Part shown: one piece after another, positions 25,720 to 37,700 of the stretch
Numbering within the stretch: position 1 is the stretch's first letter
Layout: the number at the start of each line of letters is the position of its first letter
DNA from: Sphagnum compactum
Taxonomy: Eukaryota; Bryophyta; Sphagnopsida; Sphagnales
DNA length: 64,000 nucleotides
Direction: 5' to 3'
Assembly (NCBI GenBank): GCA_965153455.1
Contig: OZ234494.1
Location: 9,672,001 to 9,736,000 of the forward strand
The notes under the pieces: generated by a model
The model's database searches: none
What the model was told of the DNA's origin: nothing
The model's input: the letters and a program-made list of their open reading frames with translations, nothing else
Position numbers and translations under genes: made by a program

Positions 25720-27125
25720 ATTGGATTGTGGGGTAAAATGCATGATCCCAAGCTCTCGTACTATAATGGCTGCCATTACTGACATAGATGCGCCAGTGTC
25801 CACAAGTCCTTCAATCATCCCATTGTTGATTTCCACAGGTAAGTGCATGGTTTTACCTTTGTAATTCTTGTTCACAGAAATCCTTCTGACAACAACAATG
25901 TTGTTGACAATAGCAACCTAATTCCTACCAAACTTTTCATCTTTCCTTCTTCTGGCTAGTTTAACCAACCCCTCAAGATATTCCAATTCTCTAGGAATTT
26001 TCATGATTGTTTCCTTGGGGTTAAAGAAATCCGGCCTTCATGAAATGTAGAAGAATTTTGATCTAGCAACAGAATCGGGCACTGCTTCCCTCATCCTGTC
26101 TTTTGCCTCAGCGTACTCAGCTTGTTCAGCAACTCCTTCTGCTTCATTAGCATGTACTGGGAGTCTTCTTTTTGGAATCATGTTTCCAAATGTCAAATGG
26201 TGATTGGCACCACAAATCTTGTTCAATTCATTCAGTGTGGCCTCTTCATCATTTACCAACACCTCAAGGTAATTGGCAATATAGTTAGACGGCTTAGTGT
26301 CTTTCTTCCTCCAACAACGATCCTTTGAATGCCCCATACCATTGCAAAATGAACACCTTATGCCATAGTTCTCAGCCCTATGTCCTCCACCACATTTGCT
26401 GCACTTGGGCCGCATATCATTATGCTTTGGACAAACCACTGCAGTGTGGTCTTTAGCTTGGCATAACTGACACCTAGATGCACTCCTAGAAGAGCTAACA
26501 CTTGCTCCACTCTTACTGCCAGATTCCTTAAAGAAATGTATCAAAGTTTCATTCAACATTAACAACTATTTGTTTATAGATGATTCCCCAATTACATCTT
26601 CATCCTTCTCCTCCCTGAGGGGATCATATGGTGTTTCCCCCAAATCCCCTAGCACCCTCTCTATCTCAGTTGCTGCACTCATCATTTCTTCAATGTCTGT
26701 GTATGTCCTCACCACACAAAGCCTTCTAAGTTCTGGCCTGAGTCGAGCCAGAAACCTTCTTTTCTACTCAACATCACTAATCCTCCCTCTCTGAAAGAGT
26801 TTATCCAACCTTACAAAATACTTTTCAACCCGCTCTCTGGGTTCTTGTTTGATTGCATCAGCTTGACACAAATCTCATCCACATCAACATCACCAAACTT
26901 CTGAACAATTGCAGTCCTTAGTATAGTCCAATCTACTGGTGGTGCATTGAGTTTCTTGAAACACTCCTTAGCTCTGCCACGCAAGTTCAATTTGGCTATC
27001 TTAAACAACTTATCATCATTGAGATCTCTGACTTCAGCTGCCATGGTCAGATGCTCAGCCCAATCGTTTACATCTTCATGGTCCCTGCCCCAATACAGCT
27101 CATCCATACCTTGAGGACTAGTCAT
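25720..27125 (-). pseudogene. Decayed gypsy gag-protease block
   Basis: Gag begins at 27125 with a retrotransposon-gag domain (YWGRDHEDVNDWAEHL near the N terminus, LNLRGRAKECFKKL). A frame change lies near 26830. A Cys/His-rich knuckle region at about 26310-26480 has several CxxC/H/C motifs. An aspartic protease block at about 25765-25830 has the LVDTGAS active site. In-frame TAG stops occur near 26769, 26575 and 25920. The block ends facing the RT-integrase block on the plus strand. Gag-PR and RT-IN look like halves of one family in inverted orientation, but that is inference. Confidence 0.75.
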
Positions 27126-27129
27126 GATG

Positions 27130-28486
27130 ACTAGTTGGATTCTGATAAAATAGTGAAAAATATTGGGATAGATTGTCTAAGGAAAATCTCTGCAAGTGCA
27201 GAAATCTTTATGATCATAAACACTACCAATCCGTTTTCGTTCTATAGTGTACTTAGTACACAAAGTATTTCTTCTGCCTATGTCGACATTACATGATGTA
27301 CTTAATACCTGACCAAATCCTTTCTCTTTACCAGCTTTGGCAGCAGATCAGACAATTGCTGTGGCCACTAAGAGGGAAAATGATGGGTTGAGGTGCAGTA
27401 CTTGAAGCCTTCTTTAGGTTACAACATCCCACAACCAGAAATCTATTATATCTAGTGTATAAGGACTGAATGTCAACACTGGAAAGGCACTGCTTGACAA
27501 TCCTATTTCCACATCTGGCCTTCACCTAAGTTATTGGTGAAAGACTCAGAACCACTTTGAAAATTAAGTTTCAAATCACAGGAACTCAAGGAAAGAGTCT
27601 TATCTAGGTTACTGATGAAAATCAACTAATCCAGTGACTACAAAGTTTGTAATATGTTATTGGAAAAACACAATTTAGTCAAAAGATAAGGTTCTAACAA
27701 GTTTTCAAAATTCATGACATCTTCCTAAACAGAACCTAAAGGTCATCTTGCACTTATCTATTCAAAGAAATCCTGCTGATCTCCTTCTATTACTGGAATT
27801 AGGTCCTGAAAAACAATTGGTAAACGTGAGAAGGATTGCTCATCTGAGCTATCTAGTTGCCATGCCCGCTGAAGCTCAACATTTTGCCAAAGTCTCCAGC
27901 ACACCAGTTGTGATGATAGACCTGATACTTCAACTCTGAGAATCCTGTCACCTGATTGGTACAAGACTTCAATTCCGGGAATGAAAAATTTGGTGACGTG
28001 ATTAGGAGATCTTGCAGCATAAGGTATCTAGATATCTCTAACCCTAGGAACTTCCTTGGCCCCATCTGACACAATGTGGGTGGGTTTATGCGAGGTATGA
28101 AAAATGAAATGGAACTGTTGTTGCAACTCTGCACTCTTGTACCAGCTGCTTGGTCCATCTTGTGAATTTACCCACACTTTCACCCTAAACACACATCCAT
28201 TGTGTGTGACTTTGACAGTAATGTCTCACACCTGTGCCTTTGCAAGGTTGAATCCCACCACAGTAAGCACCCCAAATCCAACCAGCCTTAAGACAACAGA
28301 TCTAACTTGAGGAAATGGTTCACTAGAAGAGTTATTGAAGCTCCTAACAGTCTGTTGATCATGGATTGCTTGAAGATCAGTGACAAACTGCTCTAAATCA
28401 GAATCAGACATAACTTCCCGTGACATAACACCTATCACCACACATAGTGTTGTTCCAAATTAATAGGTGTGTACCTAATTCGACCT
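27130..28486 (-). other. Leader of the minus-strand gypsy element
   Basis: This is the stretch between the primer-binding site and gag. It includes a short open frame from 28411 (MSDSDLEQFVTDL), which ends in a possible splice donor (CAA|GTTAG) and might be a 5' gag exon. The rest shows no recognisable domain. Confidence 0.4.
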
Positions 28487-28498
28487 GCTCTGATACCA
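28487..28498 (-). other. Primer-binding site matching initiator tRNA-Met
   Basis: The minus strand reads TGGTATCAGAGC, the standard plant LTR-retrotransposon primer-binding site complementary to the 3' end of tRNA-iMet. It lies upstream of the minus-strand gag, in the correct place and orientation. Confidence 0.75.
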
Positions 28499-28508
28499 AA
28501 AACAAGGG

Positions 28509-29593
28509 TGCAAGACAAGCAGAATGCAAATCATGTATATAATGGATAGCAAATACATTCTCAGAGTTTCACACTGGCATTAGCCAGTGACCACCCAAGT
28601 TCTGCCCAGTAACTACATAAGACACTACCTTCTTCACTAAAAAGAAGCTTGAGGTTTCTAAGGGGTCAAATCGCTCTAATCTCTCTCTCTTGAGCCCCAT
28701 TGGCCTTCTTTCCTTTTCTCAAAGTCTTCACACCAGACACACCTAGGACCACATTAAACATCCACAGGAACTCAAGTTCCTGCTTACATTTGGTGACGCA
28801 GATCCCTCATCCCACACAGATCACACAGTCTAGATTTCCCAACACCATCGTTCCACTTGACAAAACAGAAAAACAGGACGACAACACATCCACTTTCCCC
28901 AGTGACTGCTTCAAAGATTCTTACAAAGAACCACAATCCTCCTTTGTATGATTGACCCCGTAACTTCAATGGACTGTTGCAGTTCTTCGGAGTTCCCAAA
29001 AATGAGGGTACTCTTTCTTGAAATGCAAGCCAACGAAACCCAGATACAGACCAACCCAAACACAAATTTTGAGAAGAGTATCTGGTCGCTCTCGAGACCT
29101 TTAAAACTTGTCATCATCCCCCTCATTAACCACCAATGCCAACTTTTAGATAGAAGCTCTACCTTTTTGAGTACATTGCGCAGCGGAATTTTTCTCGTAT
29201 TTTTCCTTCGAAATAGAGATTTAAAAACCCTCATTCCAACAAGTTCCCTACTTCCCAAAACAAAATCCACACTACTTATTTTCACTACGGCACCTCCCTC
29301 CGTCGTTGCTCCATGAGATTTCCGCCGAATGCACCTCCCTTGGAAGCTCCTTTGCCACACAGTCATCCTGCGTCCAGCAACAACAGACACACACCAAATA
29401 GAAGAAAACAACACACAGGATTCAATGTTATCTAACACTACCGCATCTCCATTCAGTTATCTTCCTTGTCTCCACGTCGTTGAGAGCAAAAACTCCCAGC
29501 CGCCAATAAAAAAGAAAACTTGCTTCTTTGAAAAAAAACCCTAAAACCACTTTCTGTTCACACTCAAAACCCTAAAGTTAGAAATTTGTTACA
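28509..29593 (-). mobile_element. Probable 5' LTR of the minus-strand gypsy element
   Basis: The region upstream of the primer-binding site could be an LTR running from TGTAAC (minus strand, starting at 29593) to a CA about 10 nt before the primer-binding site. No second copy was found in the window, so the limits are not verified. ORFs here on both strands have no recognisable homology. Confidence 0.35.
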
Positions 29594-29915
29594 TTACCTC
29601 TTATTTAATTTTGAAATCATAAATCCATTACATGCTTCAAAAGGAGTTAGAGCAAGTGCCATCTGTGGCTTGTAGTTGCGATCCTTATAAATATGGGGAT
29701 ATATGGTATGTAGATGTTTGACATTTCCTTGTGTGAATGAGCTTGGATTCTTGGTACCTTACAACATTTACCACATTCCTTGAACACATATCCATTTCAA
29801 AATTTTAGAGGGATTGCTTGCACAATTGTAAAATTTACCAAAAAAAAGATTTTGTATTTTCTTTCGTTAAAGCAAAGGTGAAATCATATCTAGAAGAAAA
29901 ATAACTTTGCGTTTC

Positions 29916-29918
29916 ATT
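29916..29918 (+). repeat. Target-site duplication ATT, left copy
   Basis: ATT directly precedes the CACTA terminus at 29919 and recurs at 32094-32096 after the other terminus. Confidence 0.85.
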
Positions 29919-32093
29919 CACTAGAAAGAATTCGCTAATATATGACTAGATTTTCGACTCGTTTTTAGTTGTAATTACCACATGCAAATTGTTATAATGC
30001 TTAGTCGCCTTGGACAAGTCGCATAAAATTCTAGTCGCAAAAAAAAAACGTGGCATTAAGTTGCAAAGGCAGTCGCATAAAGATGTGACTTATATGAACT
30101 TTTCATCCATGCAAACCAGCTTACATGGCATCGTCATTTTGCAACTGATTTTACAACTCAAAAATATAGTCGCATTATTTAAATTGTTTAAATATTTATT
30201 ATTTAAATAATAAGATAATAATAAAATATATTTATATTATTGTTAATTTTATTAAATTCAACATGTACCATGTTGACACGTGTCATTACATAGGCTAGGT
30301 TTAAAAGGCTAGTTTAGGTTGCTAAGTAGGCCACCTATTGTGCCTACTTAAGGTCACCTAATAGTATTTAGGTTATGTTAATTATGTTGGAATATTTGGT
30401 CAACATTTTAACGTTGACCACAACCCCTGCCATTCGTGAAGATTGATCCTTGACCCCAAGGATGGAGATCAACTCCTTTACCACAAAACCACCCCACTTG
30501 TTGTGGAAAAGAAGCAACGTGCATTTTATTTAACCTATTAGATTTCAAACATTACACAAAACATCATTTTTGAACTTTGATATCTTATTATGATTTTGTC
30601 CAAATGATAATATTGTTTAAACTTAATTTTTTTCTAATAATGTACACAAAGATATTTTTTCCTTCTTAAAAATATGAATCAATTTGAAAAAAAAAAATTT
30701 GAATTCCGTTATTCACCACAATTTCAAAAACCATTTCATGGAAAAAATAAATTCAACCACATGATTTATAAATGGATAATATAATAAAAAATAAATAAAT
30801 AAATTTCATATCTTAAACCTTCATTTTATTTTTAAAATTATATTATGCAATTTTTTTTTGATATATCATAATTTTACCAATATAATTTAATTAAAATGTG
30901 TGATATATAATTTATTCACACATAATATTTATAAACTAATCATAAATAAATTATAATAAAAATACAATAAAAATTATTCTATCAACTATATTTCTGATAT
31001 AAAATATTAATCTAGATAATCAATTTTAATTTTTAAATGTTGATTAGTGCCGTATAATTAATTGATTTTATGGAATTGTACATTTTATTATGTTAACACA
31101 AATAATATCCTAAATTTTAATTGAAATTAATGATAAAAAATTTATCATGAAATAAATTATATTTTTTCAGATCTCAAATATCTATTTGATTTAAGAAATT
31201 ATATTTTAAAATTTTGCTTATAATAGATAATAATTATACCAACAAAATGTAGTTTAAATGTATGACATGAAATGGGTCATAAATTACTCCTAGTACCTAG
31301 CATATTCAATAAATAAATTACATTATCTACCTAATATAATAATTAATTTAAAAAAATATCACAAACATCAACATGATAATATATTTATTACTTAACCCAC
31401 ATACATATGACCTACTTGTCATTTACTACCTATCCTATTTATATATAATACATTAATTGCATAGCCTACTTAATTATTTAATTACACTTACTATCTAAAC
31501 CCTAACCAATTTAATAAATAAATACATAGCCTAATTAATTAAATAATTAATACAAGAACATTATCACATATCAACAATATGATAAAATACCTACTATTTC
31601 GCCCTATTTCTACCATTAATTTCCATGGGTCCTTTGAAATTTTCACAAACCCACCAAACCTTACTACACATTTAATGGTTAAAACATTGAAAAAAATTAA
31701 AGGAAAACGATTAGACCACTAAATCTAGCAATTTCATTGGCCAACTTTTTTTTTCACATTTGATTACATGTGCATTTGCGACTAAAATTTATAATCACAA
31801 ATCAAGTTGAAAAGATGCCACTTGGTATCCAATGGCCCTTGAACCACCTTCTAAGTTGCAAAAATAACTACATTTTCATCTATTTTAGGATGCCACTAAA
31901 AATGGATGATAAAGTGTATTTTTCATTTTTATTTTCATCCAAATCGACATTAGTCACAAGTATAAGTTGCATATGCAACTGCAAACCACTTTGTAATCAT
32001 TTATGCGACTATTAATCATTTTTACCAAGTGCCACGAAGGACATCCTATCTAAAGTCACAAAAATGGTTGATTTGGCAAGATTCCTTGTAGTG
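29919..32093. mobile_element. Second non-autonomous CACTA transposon, 2175 bp, same family
   Basis: The left end reads CACTAGAAAGAATTCGC; the reverse complement of the right end reads CACTACAAGGAATC. A 3-bp ATT duplication flanks it. Subterminal repeats of the AGTCGC type (near 30004, 30018, 30033, 30071, 30168 and, inverted, 31778 and 32005) match those of the element at 14564-18093, as does the block TTAGTCGCC followed by AAGTCGCAT. The interior is AT-rich and encodes no transposase. The different length and interior suggest independent deletion derivatives of one autonomous parent. Confidence 0.9.
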
Positions 32094-32439
32094 ATTGATT
32101 CTAGGGTTGTAGAGATGATTACACAATCATTTGAAAAAAAAATAGAGAAGAGAAAAATTATTTTTAAAAAATGGCAATCTTGCAATATTATATTAAGGAG
32201 CTTAAAAAATGGATGAAAAAATTGCATAACATGAATTCAATAGGGGACGAAAACTAAGTATGAATGAAAGAAGAAGGGAAAAATATCTCATTCAGAAATT
32301 ATTTTTTATGATTTATTTTTTGACAAAAGGACTATAATTCTTCAAGAAAAAATAAACACATTGGTTTTTAGAAACATGGTTTTACCCTTTTGCTACTAGG
32401 GTAGCAGTTACTCTTACATGCTTAACCATCCCACATGTT

Positions 32440-32444
32440 GGTTG
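32440..32444 (+). repeat. Target-site duplication GGTTG, left copy
   Basis: GGTTG lies immediately before the 5' LTR and is repeated at 38710-38714 after the 3' LTR. Five base pairs is the usual integrase footprint. Confidence 0.95.
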
Positions 32445-32748
32445 TGTCATGGCCTAGGATATTTTGGGATACTTTTGGCAATGTCATGTCCTAGGATATT
32501 TTGGGATACTTTTGGCAATATCATGGCCTAGGATATTTTGGGATACTTTTGGCAATATCATGGCCTAGGATATTTTGGGATACTTTTGGCAATATCATGG
32601 CCTAGGATATTTTGGGACTAGTATGGCTCAGGGTTATAAAAGGAGATAGTCTGGGGAACAACCCTTTAGCAGATCAACACCAGTTGATGGGTCAATAAAG
32701 CTTGTCTTGTCTTGTAATTCTCCACTTGTTTGTAGTCGGTCCATAACA
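32445..32748 (+). repeat. 5' LTR of the chromovirus (304 bp)
   Basis: The LTR starts TGTCATGG and ends CCATAACA. U3 consists mostly of five copies, the last partial, of a 37-bp unit containing GGCCTAGGATATTTTGGGA. A TATAAAA box lies at 32635-32641, and the predicted RNA start is near 32668. AATAAA at 32694-32699 may serve in polyadenylation, followed by a CTTGT repeat. Confidence 0.95.
32668..32677 (+). promoter_or_regulatory. Predicted RNA 5' end, self-primer sequence
   Basis: AGCAGATCAA begins 33 bp downstream of the first base of the TATAAAA box, where a plant RNA polymerase II transcript would start. It is the exact reverse complement of TTGATCTGCT at 32751-32760, just after the LTR. Confidence 0.6.
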
Positions 32749-32750
32749 GT

Positions 32751-32760
32751 TTGATCTGCT
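32751..32760 (+). other. Primer-binding site for self-priming
   Basis: TTGATCTGCT starts two bases after the LTR, the normal primer-binding position. It has no TGG start as a tRNA-primed site would. It pairs over 10 nt with AGCAGATCAA at the predicted RNA 5' end. Tf1-type elements use the transcript's own 5' end as primer. Confidence 0.6.
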
Positions 32761-32891
32761 CCTTCTTCTTGTTTGTTTGTTTTGTTGTTTCAGTAAGTAG
32801 CTAGAGGTATATTGGAGTGAAACTTGGAAAGGTTATAGAAGACTATAGGACGCTTCTACTCTCAAAGTTTCAAAAGAAAAGGATATGTTTT

Positions 32892-33705
32892 GAGAGAGAT
32901 CCAAGCATCTGAAGTTTCAAGTGCAGATCTGGTTTTTTGGTCATATCTCCTTTGTGTAAGCTTTTCTGGGTTTGTAACTTTGTGATCTTATAGATCATAT
33001 AGGAATATATGTGTGAGAGAAATTTCATGTCATTTGGACTTGTATTGAGAGAGATCCAAGCATCTGAAGTTTCAAGTGCAGATCTGGTTTTTTGGTCATA
33101 TCTCCTTTGTGTAAGCTTTTTTGGGTCTGTAACTTTGTGATCTTATAGATCATATAGGAATATATGTGTGAGAGAAATTTCATGTCATTTGGACTTGTAT
33201 TGAGAGAGATCCAAGCATCTGAAGTTTCAAGTGCAGATCTGGTTTTTTGGTCATATCTCCTTTGTGTAAGCTTTTTTGGGTCTGTAACTTTGTGATCTTA
33301 TAGATCATATAGGAATATATGTGTGAGAGAAATTTCATGTCATTTGGACTTGTATTGAGAGAGATCCAAGCATCTGAAGTTTCAAGTGCAGATCTGGTTT
33401 TTTGGTCATATCTCCTTTGTGTAAGCTTTTTTGGGTCTGTAACTTTGTGATCTTATAGATCATATAGGAATATATGTGTGAGAGAAATTTCATGTCATTT
33501 GGACTTGTATTGAGAGAGATCCAAGCATCTGAAGTTTCAAGTGCAGATCTGGTTTTTTGGTCATATCTCCTTTGTTTAAGTTTTTTTCGGTCTGTAACTT
33601 TGTGATCTTATAAATCATATAGGAATATATGTGTGAGAGAAATTTCATGTCATTTGGACTTGTATTGAGAGAGATCCAAGCATCTGAAGTTTCAAGTGCG
33701 AAGAT
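32892..33705 (+). repeat. 155-bp tandem repeats in the chromovirus leader
   Basis: Units begin with GAGAGAGATCCAAGCATCTG at 32892, 33047, 33202, 33357, 33512 and 33667, exactly 155 bp apart. Five are full and nearly identical; the sixth is cut at about 33700, some 35 bp before the gag start codon. A few substitutions mark the last full unit. Confidence 0.95.
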
Positions 33706-33735
33706 TGAAAGCGCAAAAGTGTGAGAACTACCACC

Positions 33736-34711
33736 ATGGACAACTCAGAATCCAACATCGATCTCACTCAAATCCTCGCCGCCCTTCAACACCTTCAACA
33801 AGAAAATGCCGTGCTTAGAGACTCGGTGACCCGCCTACAGAATCAGCCACCACCTCCTGCCCCAGTACTTCCTGCTCTTGCAATGGCCGCCCAACAACCC
33901 AAGATCAGTCTGCTAGAAAAGTTTGATGGAACGCGCCTCAAATTTCGAGGCTTTGTCAGCCAGGTACGCCTGATCATGCAACTACACCCCCGTCGTTATT
34001 TTGATGACACCACTCGTGTAGGATTCGTTGGAACCCTACTCACTGGGACAGCTGCAGCATGGTTTGCTCCCATCCTGGAAACATCATCCCCTCTTCTACA
34101 AGATTTCAACGCCTTTATGGCGGAATTTGAAGCAGTATTTGGGGACAGTGATAAGGCCAGGACTTCAGCCAACAAGCTGCGTCGCCTCCAGCAAGGGACA
34201 CGTTCGACCATCGTCTACGCTTCAGAATTCAGGCAGCTTGCCCTGTGACGTCAATTGGGGAGAAGCTGCCTTGATTGATTAGTTTCGCTGTGGGCTTCGT
34301 GATGATGTTCAAGATCTTTTGTTGACACTCGCAGACCCTTCTTCCTTCAGTGAAGCCATCACCCAGGCAATTCGGTGCGATAATCGTCTGTTCGAACGTC
34401 GCCAGGAAAAGAAAGTCACCTCCAACGCCCAGCTTTGGAACAGTCGGCCTATTACGCTCCCCTTAGTTCCCCAAACAACACCAGTTGCCCGACCTGCCTC
34501 TTTTGGACCTGCTCCAATGCAGATCGACACAGCTAAGTTTAAATCTTTGACAGAAGCCGAGAAACTTCGCCGAAGGACAAACAATCTATGTCTTTACTGT
34601 GGCAACCCAGGGCATATAGCTCGTCAATGCCCTCAAAAGCTTGTCAAACTTCAGGTACAAGCTGTGGAAACTCCCCAGGAGTTGGAAAACAAGAACATCC
34701 AGTCACAGTAG
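33736..34711 (+). pseudogene. gag of the chromovirus, broken by a frameshift and a TAG
   Basis: The start ATG at 33736 is in good context (ACCACCATGG). The product has an N-terminal coiled-coil-like stretch (LQHLQQENAVLRDSV), then a retrotransposon-gag domain, then a CX2CX4HX4C knuckle (CLYCGNPGHIARQC, 34589-34630). At about 34241-34243 one extra C shifts the frame, giving TGA at 34246. In the continuing frame a TAG at 34280 falls where Gln is likely. The frame then runs open to a TAG at 34711. The breaks are assigned by comparing the continuity of the three frames. As written this copy cannot make full-length Gag. Confidence 0.85.
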
Positions 34712-37700
34712 GAGCCGTGCGACTGGATCTCACCCAACACCACCTTTGCAAAGGCTCCTGTTCCGCTGTTGGTCCCAGTCCCAGTTTCACTCAGTATGTG
34801 GACATCATTCGTATTCCAGAAGACATACCACAAGTGTCAGCTTTGGTGGACTCCGGCGCCACCTCTTCTTTCATCGACCAAACATTTGTCGTCCAACACA
34901 ACATCCTTGTGGTCAAGAAGTCAACCCCTGTTCCGGTAGAGGTTATTGATGGGAGAACCATTGCTTCTGGTGCAATCACACACGAGACAACCCCTCTAGA
35001 ACTCTGTATCGGCAAGCACACGGAGAAGATTGTTCTCAACATCATTTCCACCCCTCACCATCCCATCATCCTTGGTCTGCCTTGGCTAGAAGCACACAAC
35101 CCTATCATTGATTGGCGATCTAGAACCCTCACCTTCAGCGCACAACGATGCACCTCTCAAGAACCCCACACTCAGAAAAACACTTTGTCCAGTCCTGCCA
35201 AGAACCCTGTGGTCGAGAACCCAAAGAGGGTCGGAACCAATTCCAGTTTTATCAAGTCTGTTATGTCAAATCCTGCAGTCAAGAACCCCCGATTGGTTAG
35301 AACGAAACCTTGTCCTGTCAAGAATCTTGTCAAGAATTCTGCCCAGAAAACCAACCCTGTCCAGATCTTCGTTGATAGAGCTGTCCCTTTCTATCGGGCT
35401 GCTAAGAATCTTCAAGTCTTCGCCATCCATGTCAACCCAGCCAACACCACAAACCCCCAATCGGAACCAACACCTGTCAAACTTCCCAAGAAGTACAAGG
35501 ACTTTGCTGATGTTTTTGAAAAGATTAATGCTGATCAGCTCCCCGCCCATAGTCCATATGACTGCCCGATTGATCTAGAAGAAGGACACTCACCACCCTT
35601 TGGTCCTATCTATGGCCTATCGGAACCGGAACTCCAAGCCCTGCGTGATTACCTTACTGAAAATCTTGCCAAGGGGTTCATTCAGCATTCCAAGTCTCCA
35701 GCCGGCGCCCTAATTTTGTTTGTCAAGAAGAAGGATGGCTCCCTTCGACTTTGTGTGGATTATCGTGGACTCAACAAGATAACCAAAAAGAATCGATATC
35801 CTTTGCCCTTGATTTCAGGTCTCCTAGATCGACTACGTACCGGGAAGATCTTCACCAAGCTTGACCTCCGTGGAGCCTACAACTTACTCAGGATTCGCCC
35901 TGGTGATGAATGGAAGACAGCTTTCCGCACACGCTATGGCCACTTCGAATACACGGTCATGCCCTTCAGCCTCACCAATGCACCCGCAGTCTTTCAGCAT
36001 CTGATGAATGATATCTTCCGGGATTACATGGACGAATTTGTCGTGGTCTATTTGGATGACATTTTAATCTTTTCCAAGGACCAGGAAACCCACGACAAAC
36101 ATGTACGATTGGTGCTTGCGACGCTGCGGGAGCATGGCTTATACGCCAAGTTGGAAAAATGTGAATTCGACAAATCTTCAGTGGCGTTCCTCGGCTACGT
36201 GATCTCTCCAGATGGCATTTTCATGGACAAGTCAAAGGTCGAGACCATCCAGTGTTGGGCTACTCCATCCTCGGTCAAAGACGTTCAACACTTCCTAGGG
36301 TTTGCCAACTTCTATCGTCGGTTTATCAAAGGCTACTCCAAGATCACAACACCGTTAATAACCCTGACTTGCAAAGACAAGCCCTTCTCGTGGAATCCAA
36401 CGGCCCAGGCTGCTTTTGATACTCTCAAGATGGCATTCACCTCTGCACCCATCCTGATACATCCCGATCCTGCCAAGCCATTCATTGTGGAAACGGACGC
36501 TTCAGATTTTGCCTTGGGAGCTATTCTATCTCAATTTGGAATAGATGGGTTGCTGCATCCAGTTGCTTTCTATTCACGGAAGTTAACCAGTGCCGAAATC
36601 AACTACCAGGTCTACGATAAGGAACTCCTGGCAATCATCACGGCATTCGAGCAGTGGAGACCGTATCTTGCCGGAGCTCAACATCGAGTCCAAGTTCTGA
36701 CAGATCACAAGAATCTCCTTTATTTCACAACTACTCGGACCTTAAATCGTCGCCAGGCACGCTGGTCTATCTTCCTAGCTGATTTCGACTTTGAGATTCA
36801 GTATCAACCCGGCACCCAGCAAGGGAAAGCTGACGCGCTATCTCGTCGTTCAGAATATGAACTTCGAGCGGGGGATGAGGCCTACGGCCAGCAGAACCAG
36901 ACTTTACTCAACCCCAAGCAATTTCGAGTTGCAGCAACAATCAGCACCCTCCCAGACTCATACCTTGTCAGGGACATCAAGATAGCAACTGAGGAAGACA
37001 CCTGGGCTACCAACATCAAGAAGGAACTCCAGGAACGACCAAGGAACCCAAATCGTGATGACTTGGATCAATTTGAGCAGCAAGACGGACTTCTCCTTCG
37101 AAATAACCTGATTTATGTACCCGAAGGACCTATACGCCTAAAAATCCTGAGGGAATGCCACGACAACACCCTGGCAAGTCACTTTGGAATGGCACGGACT
37201 CACGAACTAGTGTCAAGGACTTACTGGTGGCCCAAAATGAACAAGATGCTACGGGAGTATGTCAAGTCTTGTGATACATGTGCTCGATCCAAGGCTCCAA
37301 GGCATCGCCCGTTTGGACTCCTACAGCCTCTGTCGATTCCTAGCCGACCTTGGGGATCTATTGCAATGGACTTCATCACGGACCTCCCTACTGTCAGAAC
37401 CAAGAATTCAATACTGGTTGTGGTCGATCGACTCACCAAAATGGCCCATTTCACCCCTTGTTCCAAGTCAATCACGGCAGAAGAGACAGCTCAGTTAATT
37501 CTGGACGGGATCGTCCGACTGCATGGACTCCCCGAGGAAATTGTGTCCGACAGAGGTCCTCAGTTTGCATCCAAGTTCTGGCATCGTCTATTCGAGCTTC
37601 TTGGAGTTGACATTCGGCTATCTTCAGCTTTCCACCCTGAGACAAATGGTCAAACCGAACGGACAAACCAGACACTCGAGCAATACCTTCGCTGCACTGT

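Noticed and set aside
28784-29438. Overlapping open frames on both strands near 29 kb
   Set aside because: They lie in the probable LTR and show no recognisable domain on either strand.
32892-33705. CRISPR-like array
   Set aside because: Units abut without spacers, are 155 bp long and sit in a eukaryotic retrotransposon leader.
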